The notes under the pieces were generated by a model. It was given only the letters and a program-made list of their open reading frames with translations, did not search any database and was not told the DNA's origin. A DNA stretch of 37,401 nt from CAINVV01 sp036508555. GTDB taxonomy: Bacteria; Bacteroidota; Bacteroidia; Bacteroidales; Prolixibacteraceae. This document shows positions 17,392 through 25,843 of the stretch, one piece after another. Where the stretch lies: contig DATCHD010000027.1 of the NCBI GenBank assembly GCA_036508555.1, positions 1 through 37,401 of the forward strand. The letters are read 5' to 3'. How positions within the stretch are numbered: the stretch's first letter is position 1; each line of letters opens with the position of its first letter. The position numbers and the translations under genes were made by a program.

Positions 17392-18147
17392 TCAGTCTAA
17401 AGTTACGATAATTTTTTTAAGATCTTCAGGGGTATCAATGCCAACCGAGACGTGGTTCGTGATTTCCGTTTTAATCTTGTAACCATTCTCCAGCCATCGC
17501 AGCTGCTCAAGCGATTCGGCCTTCTCCAGCTTGCCTTCGGTTAGCTTACTCAGTTTCTGCAATATGTCCGTCCGGTAGGCATAAATTCCAACATGACAGT
17601 AATAACTGAACTTTTCTATCCATTCTGACTGTTCCGATTTGAAAACCATGGGTATCGGTAACCTGCTGAAGAAGATCGCATTACCATGAATGTCAAGTGC
17701 TACCTTTGCTTCCGCCGGATTCATCAGCACCTCAAGTGAGGTAACCGGCTGAATCAGGGTGGCTATTTCTGTCAGCGGATTCTCCAAAAATGGTTTTTGC
17801 AGCAAGGTGATCTGACCAGGTCGAATAAACGGCTCATCCCCCTGCACATTGATCACCACATCAAAAACTGTACCCGTTTCCTGGCTGATTTTGCTCACAG
17901 CTTCGGCACAACGATCTGTGCCACTCGTGTGATCAACAGAAGTCATCACTACTTTGCCACCAAAACCGCGCACAGCCGTTTCGATGCGCGCATCATCCGT
18001 GGCTACCCATACCTCATCGACTGCTTTTACGACCTGCTCGTAAACTCTATGTATCATCATCTTACCTGCAATGTCGGCAAGCGGTTTCCCGGGAAACCGT
18101 GATGAACCAAATCGTGCCGGAATGATGGCAATAAATTTTAGCGTCAT
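17392..18147 (-). CDS. kdsB: 3-deoxy-manno-octulosonate cytidylyltransferase (CMP-Kdo synthetase)
   Basis: 251 aa from the ATG at 18147; the frame runs further upstream but those residues are not part of the family. Activates Kdo with CTP for lipopolysaccharide core synthesis. Recognised from the nucleotide-binding ARFGSSRFPGKPL (11-23), the DDARIE and TSGTDRCAEA segments, NVQGDEPFI, and the GIYAYR region. Length is normal for KdsB. Divergent from the sigma-54 activator-lptE unit, which also serves the outer membrane. Confidence 0.95.
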   Translation of the reverse strand: MTLKFIAIIPARFGSSRFPGKPLADIAGKMMIHRVYEQVVKAVDEVWVATDDARIETAVRGFGGKVVMTSVDHTSGTDRCAEAVSKISQETGTVFDVVINVQGDEPFIRPGQITLLQKPFLENPLTEIATLIQPVTSLEVLMNPAEAKVALDIHGNAIFFSRLPIPMVFKSEQSEWIEKFSYYCHVGIYAYRTDILQKLSKLTEGKLEKAESLEQLRWLENGYKIKTEITNHVSVGIDTPEDLKKIIVTLD

Positions 18148-18179
18148 TTTATAAACTCTATTTGAAGTAATTCCTTCCA

Positions 18180-18286
18180 CAAAATTAGCATTAAATCTCT
18201 TCCGGTAACCGGGAAGGCCTTTATCCTGCAATTTGTCTTCTCCTATAGATCCGCAGTCGGATATTCACAGATTAATGCTAAATTTG
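18180..18286. promoter_or_regulatory. Divergent promoter region between kdsB and the sigma-54 activator gene
   Basis: The minus strand carries TAATTTTG at 18187-18180, 33 bp before the kdsB start. The plus strand carries TAAATTTG at 18279-18286, 26 bp before the ATG at 18312. Both fit TAnnTTTG. Upstream TTG elements at the right distance are not convincing. Confidence 0.35.
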
Positions 18287-18311
18287 CAGGTCGGAAATTA
18301 GGGTTGATTGC

Positions 18312-19547
18312 ATGGATATACAAGAGATTAAACAACGTTTCAGCATCATAGGGAATGCTCCCGGACTGAACCGGGCCATCGAAGTAGCACTTCAGGTGGC
18401 ACCGACAGATCTTTCTGTACTTGTCAGCGGGGAAAGCGGCGTAGGAAAAGAAACATTTCCACAGATCATACACCACCATTCCCCCCGAAAACATGGAAAG
18501 TACATCGCAATCAACTGTGGCGCAATACCTGAAGGCACGATAGACTCAGAGCTTTTCGGTCATGAAAAAGGTTCTTTCACAGGAGCCCTAAACGACCGGA
18601 AAGGATATTTTGAAGTGACCGACGGCGGCACACTTTTCCTCGACGAGATCGGTGAACTTCCTGTCTCTACACAGGTCAGATTGCTCAGAGTACTCGAAAC
18701 AGGTGAATTTATCAGGGTGGGTTCCTCTCAGGTTCAAAAGACAAATGTGCGGGTGATAGCCGCTACAAACTTCGATCTGACACATGCCATCCGGGAGGGA
18801 AAATTCAGAGAAGATCTTTACTATCGTCTGAATACCGTACCAATCAAGGTATTACCCTTGCGCGACAGGGGCACTGATGTGCTTTTACTTTTTAGAAAAT
18901 TTGCCAACGATTTTGCTGAACGCTATAAAATGCCTTCCATCCGCCTGAACGAGGACGCACAGAAAATATTTATGGGTTACCGTTGGCCTGGCAATGTGCG
19001 GCAACTAAAAAATATCACGGAACAGATCTCTATCATTGAAACCGAAAGAGACATTACTGCCGAGAAACTGATTCATTATATTCCAAACGAGGAGACCGGT
19101 TTACTTCCGGCCTTGTACAGCAAAGAGTCAGATGCCAGAGCGTTTGAGAATGAACGGACCATGATGCTCAACGCTCTGATCGGTTTGAAAAAAGAATTAG
19201 ACGAACTGAAAGAAAAATTCAATCAGCTGGTAAAAATCGACCCTTCTTCCGTCCACACCGAAGATGAGGAAGGTTTCATGCAGCTCTATTCTGAAGGCGT
19301 AAGTGCCCATCAACAGGAGGAACCCTTGTTTAATCCGGGTTACGTGAAAACCGGAGGAAGGGCACATATTCAGGACACGGAAGAATTCGTGGAGGAGTCA
19401 CTCTCTATTGAACAAAAAGAGATGGAGCTTATCATGAAGGCCCTGGAAAGACACAGTGGAAAACGAAAACTTGCCGCCGAAGAACTTGGAATCTCTGAAA
19501 GGACGCTCTACCGGAAAATCAAGGAATACAATATCGCTCAAAAATGA
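18312..19547 (+). CDS. Sigma-54-dependent transcriptional activator without an N-terminal sensor domain
   Basis: 411 aa. The AAA+ domain starts almost at the N-terminus: Walker A GESGVGKE (40-47), the sigma-54-contacting loop as GSFTGA (87-92), Walker B GGTLFLDE (105-112), and the sensor/Arg-finger segments FREDLYYRLN and WPGNVRQLKN. A linker with coiled-coil character follows, then a Fis-type HTH at the C-terminus (SGKRKLAAEELGISERTLYRKIKEY). No receiver or PAS domain is present, so activity must be controlled by level or by a partner. Its last four bases (ATGA) overlap the lptE start, so the two are translationally coupled, an arrangement usual in Bacteroidota. Confidence 0.92.
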   Translation: MDIQEIKQRFSIIGNAPGLNRAIEVALQVAPTDLSVLVSGESGVGKETFPQIIHHHSPRKHGKYIAINCGAIPEGTIDSELFGHEKGSFTGALNDRKGYFEVTDGGTLFLDEIGELPVSTQVRLLRVLETGEFIRVGSSQVQKTNVRVIAATNFDLTHAIREGKFREDLYYRLNTVPIKVLPLRDRGTDVLLLFRKFANDFAERYKMPSIRLNEDAQKIFMGYRWPGNVRQLKNITEQISIIETERDITAEKLIHYIPNEETGLLPALYSKESDARAFENERTMMLNALIGLKKELDELKEKFNQLVKIDPSSVHTEDEEGFMQLYSEGVSAHQQEEPLFNPGYVKTGGRAHIQDTEEFVEESLSIEQKEMELIMKALERHSGKRKLAAEELGISERTLYRKIKEYNIAQK

Positions 19548-20080
19548 AGAAATATTCTGCCTGCATCAGGTATCAGATAGTGCTGACAATAATGGTCCTC
19601 TTCCTGGCAACAGGGTGTAAGATCAGTTACTCCTTAAGCGGTGCATCCATTTCACCCGAAGTGAAAAGCGTATTCATTGATTTCTTCAGAAACAGATCAA
19701 GGGTGATCAATCCGACGCTAAGTCAGGCATTTACCGAGGCGATGAAGGATAAATTTGTCAGTGAAACCGGACTCACTCTCAACACAGACCAGGGAGACCT
19801 TGAATTCTCAGGCGAGATAACAAGCTACGACGTTCGGCCGCTTTCCGTTCAAAAGAGCGAAACCGGCCGCGACTTTGCCTCCATGAACAGGTTAACCATC
19901 ACGGTCAAGGTCATATTTGTCAACAACAAAGACCATGATCAGGATTTCAATACCCCGTTTTCCGCCTATTTCGACTGGGACAGTTCAAAACCGATCAGTC
20001 AGGTGGAAAATGAAGCTGTAAAAGTGATAACTGATCAGTTGATTGAAGATATTTTCAACAAATCGGTTGCCAACTGGTAA
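19544..20080 (+). CDS. lptE: LptE-family LPS-assembly lipoprotein
   Basis: 178 aa. A signal peptide ends in a good lipobox (FLATGC, lipidated C25). The mature part begins KISYSLSGASISPEVKSVFIDFFRN, the standard start of Bacteroidota LptE, and continues with alternating strands and a C-terminal helix (VENEAVKVITDQLIEDIFN). LptE plugs the LptD barrel that inserts LPS in the outer membrane. The gene overlaps the activator gene upstream by four bases. Assignment rests on family recognition and context, since LptE proteins vary greatly in sequence. Confidence 0.85.
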   Translation: MKKYSACIRYQIVLTIMVLFLATGCKISYSLSGASISPEVKSVFIDFFRNRSRVINPTLSQAFTEAMKDKFVSETGLTLNTDQGDLEFSGEITSYDVRPLSVQKSETGRDFASMNRLTITVKVIFVNNKDHDQDFNTPFSAYFDWDSSKPISQVENEAVKVITDQLIEDIFNKSVANW

Positions 20081-20111
20081 AATATGTAACTCATTACTTG
20101 AAACTTCTGCT

Positions 20112-20858
20112 ATGTCAATCTCGAGAGATCAGTTGATTCAATTTATCGAAAAACCGGGTTTGCTTAAAGAACAAACCATTGGAGATTTAAAAGAGATTGT
20201 CGATGAGTTTCCCTATTTTCAATCGGCACAGCTTCTATATACCTATAATCTATTTTCCAGAGGCAATTTCAGATTCGAAACTTACCTGAAAACCTGTTCT
20301 ATTTGCGCAACCGACAGAACGGTCCTCTATCAGCTATTTAATCAACCCGAACGTCAGACAAAAATTTCAGAACCTGCATTACCGATCGAAAGTGCTACTA
20401 AAGAAACATATGACCTATTCGAATTAGCAGAAGATCATCCGATTTCGGAAAACGAAATTGCCGCAATCCCTGCCTTCAATCCTTCTGATGCCGAAATTAT
20501 GGACTTCGATCTGCTCAGCTTTGAACCGGCCGGCCCGACCTATTTTGAGCAGGAATCCTTTGTCTCTGAGACTAAAGATGATTCAAAAATTGATTTAATT
20601 GATCAATTCATCAAAGTTAATCCATCCATTCAACCCAGAATAGAAAATATTCCGGAACCAACCGATCTGTCCGATTTGAAATTAGAAGGGGAGGGCGAAA
20701 AAGACGAATACATAACTGAGACATTATCAAGAATTTACCTTAAACAAGGGCATTACCAAAAGGCAATCGATTCTTTTGAAAGGCTAAGTTTGAAATTTCC
20801 CGAAAAAAGTGTTTATTTTGCGCAACAAATTGAAGAGATAAAAAAATTACTAAAATAA
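20112..20858 (+). CDS. TPR-like protein of the lptE-secG cluster, function unknown
   Basis: 248 aa from the ATG at 20112 (the frame is open further upstream but overlaps lptE). The N-terminal ~80 residues form a small helical domain (DQLIQFIEKPGLL, EIVDEFPYFQSAQLLYTYNL). The middle is acidic and low in complexity. The C-terminal ~40 residues look like a tetratricopeptide unit (LSRIYLKQGHYQKAIDSFERL). No signal peptide, so it is probably cytoplasmic. Its constant place between lptE and secG in this phylum suggests an envelope-related job, but I do not know it. Confidence 0.75.
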   Translation: MSISRDQLIQFIEKPGLLKEQTIGDLKEIVDEFPYFQSAQLLYTYNLFSRGNFRFETYLKTCSICATDRTVLYQLFNQPERQTKISEPALPIESATKETYDLFELAEDHPISENEIAAIPAFNPSDAEIMDFDLLSFEPAGPTYFEQESFVSETKDDSKIDLIDQFIKVNPSIQPRIENIPEPTDLSDLKLEGEGEKDEYITETLSRIYLKQGHYQKAIDSFERLSLKFPEKSVYFAQQIEEIKKLLK

Positions 20859-20864
20859 CATCAG

Positions 20865-21209
20865 ATGTACGCATTTATTACTGTCTTGATTTTCATAGTT
20901 TGTTTCTTAATAGTACTGCTCGTTCTTGTACAAAACTCCAAGGGCGGCGGACTAGCTTCATCCTTTTCAAGCTCCAACCAGGTGATGGGTGTTCGCAAGA
21001 CCACCGACTTCCTCGAAAAAGGAACCTGGATTCTTGCTACGGCTCTGGCCGTATTGTGTATCAGTGCTACTGCTTTCCTCCCACGTCAGGGCGGGCAGGC
21101 AAAATCGGCTATCGAACAACAGATTCAGGGGGTTCAGGATCCTTCGGCGCTGCCAACCTTCCCACAATCTATGCCTCAGAATTCAAAAGACTCATCTAAG
21201 GCAAAATAA
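20865..21209 (+). CDS. secG: Preprotein translocase subunit SecG
   Basis: 114 aa. Two membrane helices (about 2-22 and 51-69) flank the conserved cytoplasmic loop VLVQNSKGGGLASSF, with a Gly-Gly-Gly and a long hydrophilic C-tail typical of Bacteroidota SecG. Part of the SecYEG channel that moves proteins across the inner membrane. Six bases after the TPR-like gene, so same operon. Confidence 0.95.
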   Translation: MYAFITVLIFIVCFLIVLLVLVQNSKGGGLASSFSSSNQVMGVRKTTDFLEKGTWILATALAVLCISATAFLPRQGGQAKSAIEQQIQGVQDPSALPTFPQSMPQNSKDSSKAK

Positions 21210-21235
21210 TCGCCATAAACAGTTGCTTTACCATA

Positions 21236-21263
21236 AGTCATTGCCTTTTGTGATGGCTTTTTT
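21236..21263 (+). terminator. Weak terminator candidate after secG
   Basis: GTCAT, an 11-base loop and ATGGC form a short stem (one G-T pair) followed by six T. It lies 27 bp after the secG stop, before the groES control region. The stem is short, so this is tentative. Confidence 0.35.
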
Positions 21264-21379
21264 GATTTTATTGTGTCAACTTGGCAGAATTAACTGACAA
21301 AATCTCATTATTTCAATCATCTATCTGACAGTAATTTACATCAAAATAATTATTGATTCGCGGTTAAAAGTTGAAATTT

Positions 21380-21432
21380 TGTCCGAAAACAGGACTTTAT
21401 CCGGACATTACTCGCTTTGGCACAAATTCTGA
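21380..21432 (+). promoter_or_regulatory. groES upstream control region: inverted repeat and sigma-54-like box
   Basis: TGTCCG (21380-21385) and CGGACA (21402-21407) form an inverted repeat with a nested GTCC/GGAC pair. Eleven bases later TGGCAC (21418-21423) is followed at the sigma-54 spacing by CTGA where TTGC is expected, so the -24 half fits and the -12 half does not. No CIRCE element (TTAGCACTC-type) is present. The area lies 57-109 bp before the groES ATG. Which element drives heat-shock expression cannot be told by eye. Confidence 0.3.
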
Positions 21433-21488
21433 TGGGTTCAGGTATAAAAATTATCATTCATTCTAATTGTTAAATAAATTTTTTAAAA

Positions 21489-21767
21489 ATGGCAGAACTA
21501 AAAGGTAAAATCCTTGCTGGCAAAGTATTGATCGAGCCGCAGGAAGCAGAGAAAAAAACAGCTGGTGGTATTATTATTCCAGATTCAGCTAAAGAAAAAC
21601 CACTATCGGGGAAAGTAGTATTGGTTGGAAATGCAAAAAAAGATGAGCCCATGGAAGTAAAAGTTGGTGATTCGGTATTTTTTGGCAAATATGCCGGAAC
21701 CGAATTAGCAATTGGTGGCAAAGATTACCTGCTGGTGTCTCAGTCAGACGTTCTTTTCATCGCTTAA
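21489..21767 (+). CDS. groES: Co-chaperonin GroES (Cpn10)
   Basis: 92 aa. Forms the heptameric lid of GroEL. The mobile loop EAEKKTAGGIIIPDSAKEKPLSGKV and the core KVGDSVFFGKYAGTEL match the family. An A/T-rich leader without a clear ribosome-binding site precedes it, as is normal in this phylum. groEL follows after 34 bp. Confidence 0.98.
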   Translation: MAELKGKILAGKVLIEPQEAEKKTAGGIIIPDSAKEKPLSGKVVLVGNAKKDEPMEVKVGDSVFFGKYAGTELAIGGKDYLLVSQSDVLFIA

Positions 21768-21801
21768 TTAACAAATTGTCAATTAATAAAATTTATTCAA
21801 A

Positions 21802-23439
21802 ATGGCTAAAGAAATTAAATTCAATATTGAGGCCCGCGAGCTGCTCAAAAAAGGAGTCGATCAACTGGCAGATGCAGTAAAAGTAACTTTGGGACCCAAG
21901 GGTCGCAATGTGATCATCGAGAAAAAATTCGGCGCTCCTTTGGTAACCAAGGACGGCGTAACTGTTGCAAAAGAAATTGACCTGGCTGATCCTTATGCTA
22001 ACATCGGCGCACACCTTGTTAAGGAAGTCGCCTCAAAGACTGGCGACGATGCAGGTGATGGTACAACCACGGCAACGGTTCTTGCACAATCCATTATCAC
22101 GGTAGGTTTGAAAAACGTTACCGCAGGTGCCAATCCAATGGATCTGAAACGTGGTATCGACAAAGCTGTCCTCAAAGTCGTTGAGCACATCAAATCACAG
22201 GCAATTAACGTAGGCAGCGATTACAGCAAAATCGAGCAGGTTGCACGTGTTTCCGCCAACAATGACGTGGAAATCGGCAAACTGATTGCTGATGCGATGC
22301 AAAAAGTGAACAAAGAAGGTGTAATCACTGTCGAAGAAGCCAAAGGAACAGACACTTACGTGGAAGTTGTTGAAGGTATGCAGTTCGATCGCGGTTATAT
22401 CTCTCCCTATTTCGTAACCGATACTGAAAAAATGGCTACCGAAATGGAGCATCCTTTCATTTTGATCCACGACAAGAAAATCGGTTCCATGAAAGAATTA
22501 GTTCCTATCCTGGAAGCCACACACCAAGCTGGTCGTCCGTTGATGATCATCGCCGAGGACATCGAAGGTGAAGCACTTGCCACACTGGTTGTTAACCGTT
22601 TACGTGCCGGGCTGAAAGTATGTGCAGTAAAAGCACCTGGTTTCGGTGATCGCCGCAAAGAGATGCTGGAAGACCTTGCCATCCTGACAGGTGGAACTGT
22701 TATTACCGAAGAAAAAGGCATGAAATTGGAAGACACCACACTTGAGATGCTTGGCAAAGCAGAAAAAGTTACGGTCGACAAAGACAAGACCACCATTGTA
22801 AACGGTTCAGGCGAATCAACTCTGATCGCCGCACGTGTTGGTCAGATTAAGAAACAAATTGAGACAACAACTTCCGACTACGATCGCGAAAAATTACAGG
22901 AACGTCTTGCCAAGCTTTCAGGTGGTGTTGCTGTTCTTTATGTTGGCGCTCCTTCCGAAATCGAAATGAAAGAGAAGAAAGCCCGCGTAGACGACGCTTT
23001 GAATGCAACCCGCGCTGCTATTGAAGAAGGTATCGTTCCCGGAGGCGGTGTGGCATTTATTCGCGCCATGGAAGCGCTCGAAGGCCTCGAAGGTGATAAT
23101 GACGACGAAACCACAGGTATTCTGATTATTAAACGTGCCATCGAAGAGCCAATGCGTCAGATCGTTTCCAACGCAGGCGTTGAAGGTGCTGTGATCGTTC
23201 AGAAAGTGAAAGAAGGCAAAGGCGATTTTGGCTACAATGCCCGCCTCGATATCTTCCAGAATCTGTATGAGTCCGGCGTAATTGACCCAGCCAAAGTTAC
23301 CCGTATTGCATTGGAAAATGCAGCTTCTATCGCAGGAATGTTCTTAACTACCGAATGTGTGCTGGTAGAAGAGAAGAAGGATGAACCTTCAATGCCAGGC
23401 GGCGGCGGTATGGGCGGCGGCATGGGTGGAATGATGTAA
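21802..23439 (+). CDS. groEL: Chaperonin GroEL (Cpn60)
   Basis: 545 aa. ATP-dependent folding chamber subunit. Conserved segments: VTLGPKGRNVIIEKKFGAP, the ATP-binding DDAGDGTTTATVLA, the apical domain GYISPYFVTDTEKM, and the Gly/Met tail ending GGMGGGMGGMM. Codon use is strongly biased, as expected for a highly expressed gene. Closed by the hairpin terminator at 23481. Confidence 0.99.
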   Translation: MAKEIKFNIEARELLKKGVDQLADAVKVTLGPKGRNVIIEKKFGAPLVTKDGVTVAKEIDLADPYANIGAHLVKEVASKTGDDAGDGTTTATVLAQSIITVGLKNVTAGANPMDLKRGIDKAVLKVVEHIKSQAINVGSDYSKIEQVARVSANNDVEIGKLIADAMQKVNKEGVITVEEAKGTDTYVEVVEGMQFDRGYISPYFVTDTEKMATEMEHPFILIHDKKIGSMKELVPILEATHQAGRPLMIIAEDIEGEALATLVVNRLRAGLKVCAVKAPGFGDRRKEMLEDLAILTGGTVITEEKGMKLEDTTLEMLGKAEKVTVDKDKTTIVNGSGESTLIAARVGQIKKQIETTTSDYDREKLQERLAKLSGGVAVLYVGAPSEIEMKEKKARVDDALNATRAAIEEGIVPGGGVAFIRAMEALEGLEGDNDDETTGILIIKRAIEEPMRQIVSNAGVEGAVIVQKVKEGKGDFGYNARLDIFQNLYESGVIDPAKVTRIALENAASIAGMFLTTECVLVEEKKDEPSMPGGGGMGGGMGGMM

Positions 23440-23480
23440 TTGTCAACCCAATATATAAATGACCCTCAGTGGTCACAATC

Positions 23481-23514
23481 AGAACGCCGGAGAAATTCTC
23501 CGGCGTTCTTTTTT
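23481..23514 (+). terminator. Intrinsic terminator of groES-groEL
   Basis: AGAACGCCGGAGAA and TTCTCCGGCGTTCT pair perfectly around a tiny A/T loop, followed by a run of six T (23509-23514). It lies 41 bp after the groEL stop. Confidence 0.95.
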
Positions 23515-23515
23515 A

Positions 23516-23523
23516 TATATTTG
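23516..23523 (+). promoter_or_regulatory. Candidate -7 element for mntP, directly after the groEL terminator
   Basis: TATATTTG fits TAnnTTTG and ends 5 bp before the mntP ATG at 23529. Transcription from it would start at or next to the start codon. No clear -33 element exists, because the terminator stem occupies that place. Confidence 0.3.
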
Positions 23524-23528
23524 CATCC

Positions 23529-24089
23529 ATGGATATTTTTACCGTGCTGGTTTTGGCTGTTGGTCTTTCGATGGACTCCTTCGCTGTATCCATCAGCTGT
23601 GGATTGGCAGAACAAAAGGTCTCCTTTCAACACGCGGTAAAAATTGCCCTGGCATTCGCCACTTTCCAGGGCATTTTACCTGTTTTAGGATGGTTTATGG
23701 GTACCGGGATCAAGGTCTATGTTGAAAAAATCGACCATTGGATCGCCTTTATCCTCTTAGCCTATCTGGGAGGCAAAATGATTTACGAAGGATTTACCAT
23801 GCCTGCGGGCAAAAAGGAATCAGATATTTACTCTTTCCGGCACATCATGATCCTCTCAATCGCTACCAGCATCGATGCTTTGGTCGTTGGCTTTTCCTAT
23901 GCTTTAGCCGAGACAGAGAAAATCTTTAGTGGCGCAGTGATCATCGGTGGTGTGACCTTCTTCTTCTCGATGCTGGGTATCCGTATCGGTAAAGACGTTG
24001 GGGGCCGGTTCGGCTCCAAAGTTGAAATTCTTGGAGGGATGATCTTAATTGGAATAGGAATTAAGATATTGTTGGAGCATTTACAATAG
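23529..24089 (+). CDS. mntP: Manganese efflux pump MntP
   Basis: 186 aa from the ATG at 23529; the frame extends upstream through the groEL terminator but that part is not coding. Six membrane helices with the paired family signatures AVGLSMDSFAVSISCGLA (9-26) and SIATSIDALVVGFSYAL in the second half, whose aspartates bind Mn2+. Exports excess manganese from the cytoplasm. No Mn riboswitch is seen: the leader is too short. Confidence 0.93.
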   Translation: MDIFTVLVLAVGLSMDSFAVSISCGLAEQKVSFQHAVKIALAFATFQGILPVLGWFMGTGIKVYVEKIDHWIAFILLAYLGGKMIYEGFTMPAGKKESDIYSFRHIMILSIATSIDALVVGFSYALAETEKIFSGAVIIGGVTFFFSMLGIRIGKDVGGRFGSKVEILGGMILIGIGIKILLEHLQ

Positions 24090-24152
24090 GGGATTTTTAA
24101 TTACCTTCGTATCAGCCATTTTCTAAACAATTTACACCTAATTTATATCATT

Positions 24153-24215
24153 ATGCAACCTTTCATTATTGGAATCGCTCTACTTGTGTACCGTGAATTA
24201 AAAAATGCTTTTTAA
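24153..24215 (+). CDS. Possible 20-residue hydrophobic peptide upstream of hsdM
   Basis: A short frame reads MQPFIIGIALLVYRELKNAF and stops 14 bp before the hsdM start. The first 13 residues are hydrophobic and the tail is charged, like a small membrane peptide or leader peptide. There is nothing else to support translation. It may equally be chance in the 140-bp gap between mntP and hsdM. Confidence 0.2.
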   Translation: MQPFIIGIALLVYRELKNAF

Positions 24216-24229
24216 AATCGAAAATAAGA

Positions 24230-25819
24230 ATGGCCAAAAAGAATGGAGACAGAACTGAAGAACCTCTGGAAAAACAACTCTGGAAAACAGCCGACAAACT
24301 CCGTAAAAACATTGATGCAGCAGAATACAAACATGTAGTTTTGGGACTGATCTTCCTGAAATACATCTCAGACTCTTTTGAAGAACTTTATTCTCGGCTA
24401 AAGGAAGATGAGGTAAATGGAGCAGATCCGGAAGACAAGGACGAATACAAAGCCGAAAATGTGTTCTTTGTACCTCAAGATGCTCGATGGACCTATTTGC
24501 AATCAAAGGCCAGGCAGCCCGGAATTGGCAAGTTTGTCGATGATGCCATGGATGCCATCGAAGCTGAAAATGCCTCACTCAAAGGTGTTCTCCCAAAAAT
24601 TTTTGCCCGCCAGAATCTCGATCCAACCAGTTTGGGTGAGTTGATTGACCTTGTTGGTAACATCGCCCTTGGTGATGCTAAAGCCCGAAGTGCCGATGTG
24701 CTGGGTCATGTGTTTGAATACTTTCTTGGTGAATTTGCATTAGCAGAGGGAAAGCAGGGTGGACAGTTCTATACACCCCGCAGTATTGTGGAACTGTTGG
24801 TAAAAATGCTTGAACCCTACAAAGGACGGGTATTTGACCCTTGTTGTGGTTCTGGAGGTATGTTTGTTCAATCCGAAAAGCTGGTTCTTGAACACCAGGG
24901 AGGCGTAAACGATATCTCCATCTACGGACAGGAGAGTAACCAGACTACCTGGCGATTGTGCAAGATGAACCTCGCCATCCGGGGTATCGACAGTTCGCAG
25001 GTGAAATGGAACAATGAAGGTTCCTTTCTGAATGACGCGCACAAAGATTTGAAAGCCGATTACATCATTGCCAATCCTCCGTTTAATGTGAGCGATTGGG
25101 GCGGGGATTTGATGCGTACCGACGGACGCTGGCAATACGGTACTCCGCCTACCGGGAATGCCAACTTTGCCTGGATGCAGCACTTTATCTACCACCTTGC
25201 CCCGACCGGACAGGCTGGGATCGTATTGGCAAAGGGCGCGCTAACTTCCAAATCTTCCGGAGAAGGTGAAATTCGGAAAGCGCTGATCGAAGCCGGATTG
25301 ATTGACTGCATTGTAAACCTGCCTGCCAAGCTGTTCCTGAATACTCAAATCCCTGCCGGCTTGTGGTTTCTGAGGCGGAATCGCGGTTCGGCAAGCTCAC
25401 CGACCGTTGCCAACGGTTTTCGGGACCGCAGCAATGAAATCCTCTTTATTGATGCCCGAAACTTAGGCCATCTGATTAATCGCCGTACACGGGAACTTTC
25501 GCAAGATGATATTCAAAAGATTACAGACACCTATCACAGCTGGCGTAACCGCCCTCGTCATCCTGAACTTGATTCAGGATCTGCCAATGAATACCAGGAT
25601 ATACCGGGCTTTTGTGCCTCTGCACCGATCAGCAAGGTTAGAGAGCTCGATTATGTAGTCACTCCAGGCCGTTATGTTGGATTGCCCGATGACGAGGATG
25701 ATTTTGATTTCAAGGAGCGATTTAGTCAACGTAAAGCCGAATTTGAAGAACAGTTGAAAGAAGAGGTCGAACTGAACAAATTAATAGTTGAGAATTTGAA
25801 GAAAATAAATTTAGCGTAA
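24230..25819 (+). CDS. hsdM: Type I restriction-modification system DNA methyltransferase subunit
   Basis: 529 aa. N-terminal HsdM helical domain (LWKTADKLRKNIDAAEYKHVVLGLIFLKYISDSF), then the N6-adenine methyltransferase core: SAM motif DPCCGSGGMF (203-212) and catalytic NPPF (282-285). Acts with HsdS to methylate adenine in the target site and forms the restriction complex with HsdR. Near residue 444 the protein contains PRHPELDSGS, encoded by a REP-like palindrome (25560-25580) inserted in frame between the catalytic core and the C-terminal helices. First gene of the restriction locus; the next gene starts after 24 bp. Confidence 0.96.
   Translation: MAKKNGDRTEEPLEKQLWKTADKLRKNIDAAEYKHVVLGLIFLKYISDSFEELYSRLKEDEVNGADPEDKDEYKAENVFFVPQDARWTYLQSKARQPGIGKFVDDAMDAIEAENASLKGVLPKIFARQNLDPTSLGELIDLVGNIALGDAKARSADVLGHVFEYFLGEFALAEGKQGGQFYTPRSIVELLVKMLEPYKGRVFDPCCGSGGMFVQSEKLVLEHQGGVNDISIYGQESNQTTWRLCKMNLAIRGIDSSQVKWNNEGSFLNDAHKDLKADYIIANPPFNVSDWGGDLMRTDGRWQYGTPPTGNANFAWMQHFIYHLAPTGQAGIVLAKGALTSKSSGEGEIRKALIEAGLIDCIVNLPAKLFLNTQIPAGLWFLRRNRGSASSPTVANGFRDRSNEILFIDARNLGHLINRRTRELSQDDIQKITDTYHSWRNRPRHPELDSGSANEYQDIPGFCASAPISKVRELDYVVTPGRYVGLPDDEDDFDFKERFSQRKAEFEEQLKEEVELNKLIVENLKKINLA
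25560..25580. repeat. REP-like palindrome inserted in frame in hsdM
   Basis: ATCCTGAA, loop CTTGA, TTCAGGAT: eight perfect pairs. In the hsdM frame it gives HPELDSGS, a peptide I know as the trace of a dispersed hairpin repeat in many bacterial genomes. The reading frame is preserved on both sides. Confidence 0.7.
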
Positions 25820-25843
25820 TTTTAAATTCAAAAACAAAACATA

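Noticed and set aside
22407..22796. 129-codon open frame antisense to groEL
   Set aside because: Open frames opposite highly biased genes are common; it has no family character, promoter or context.
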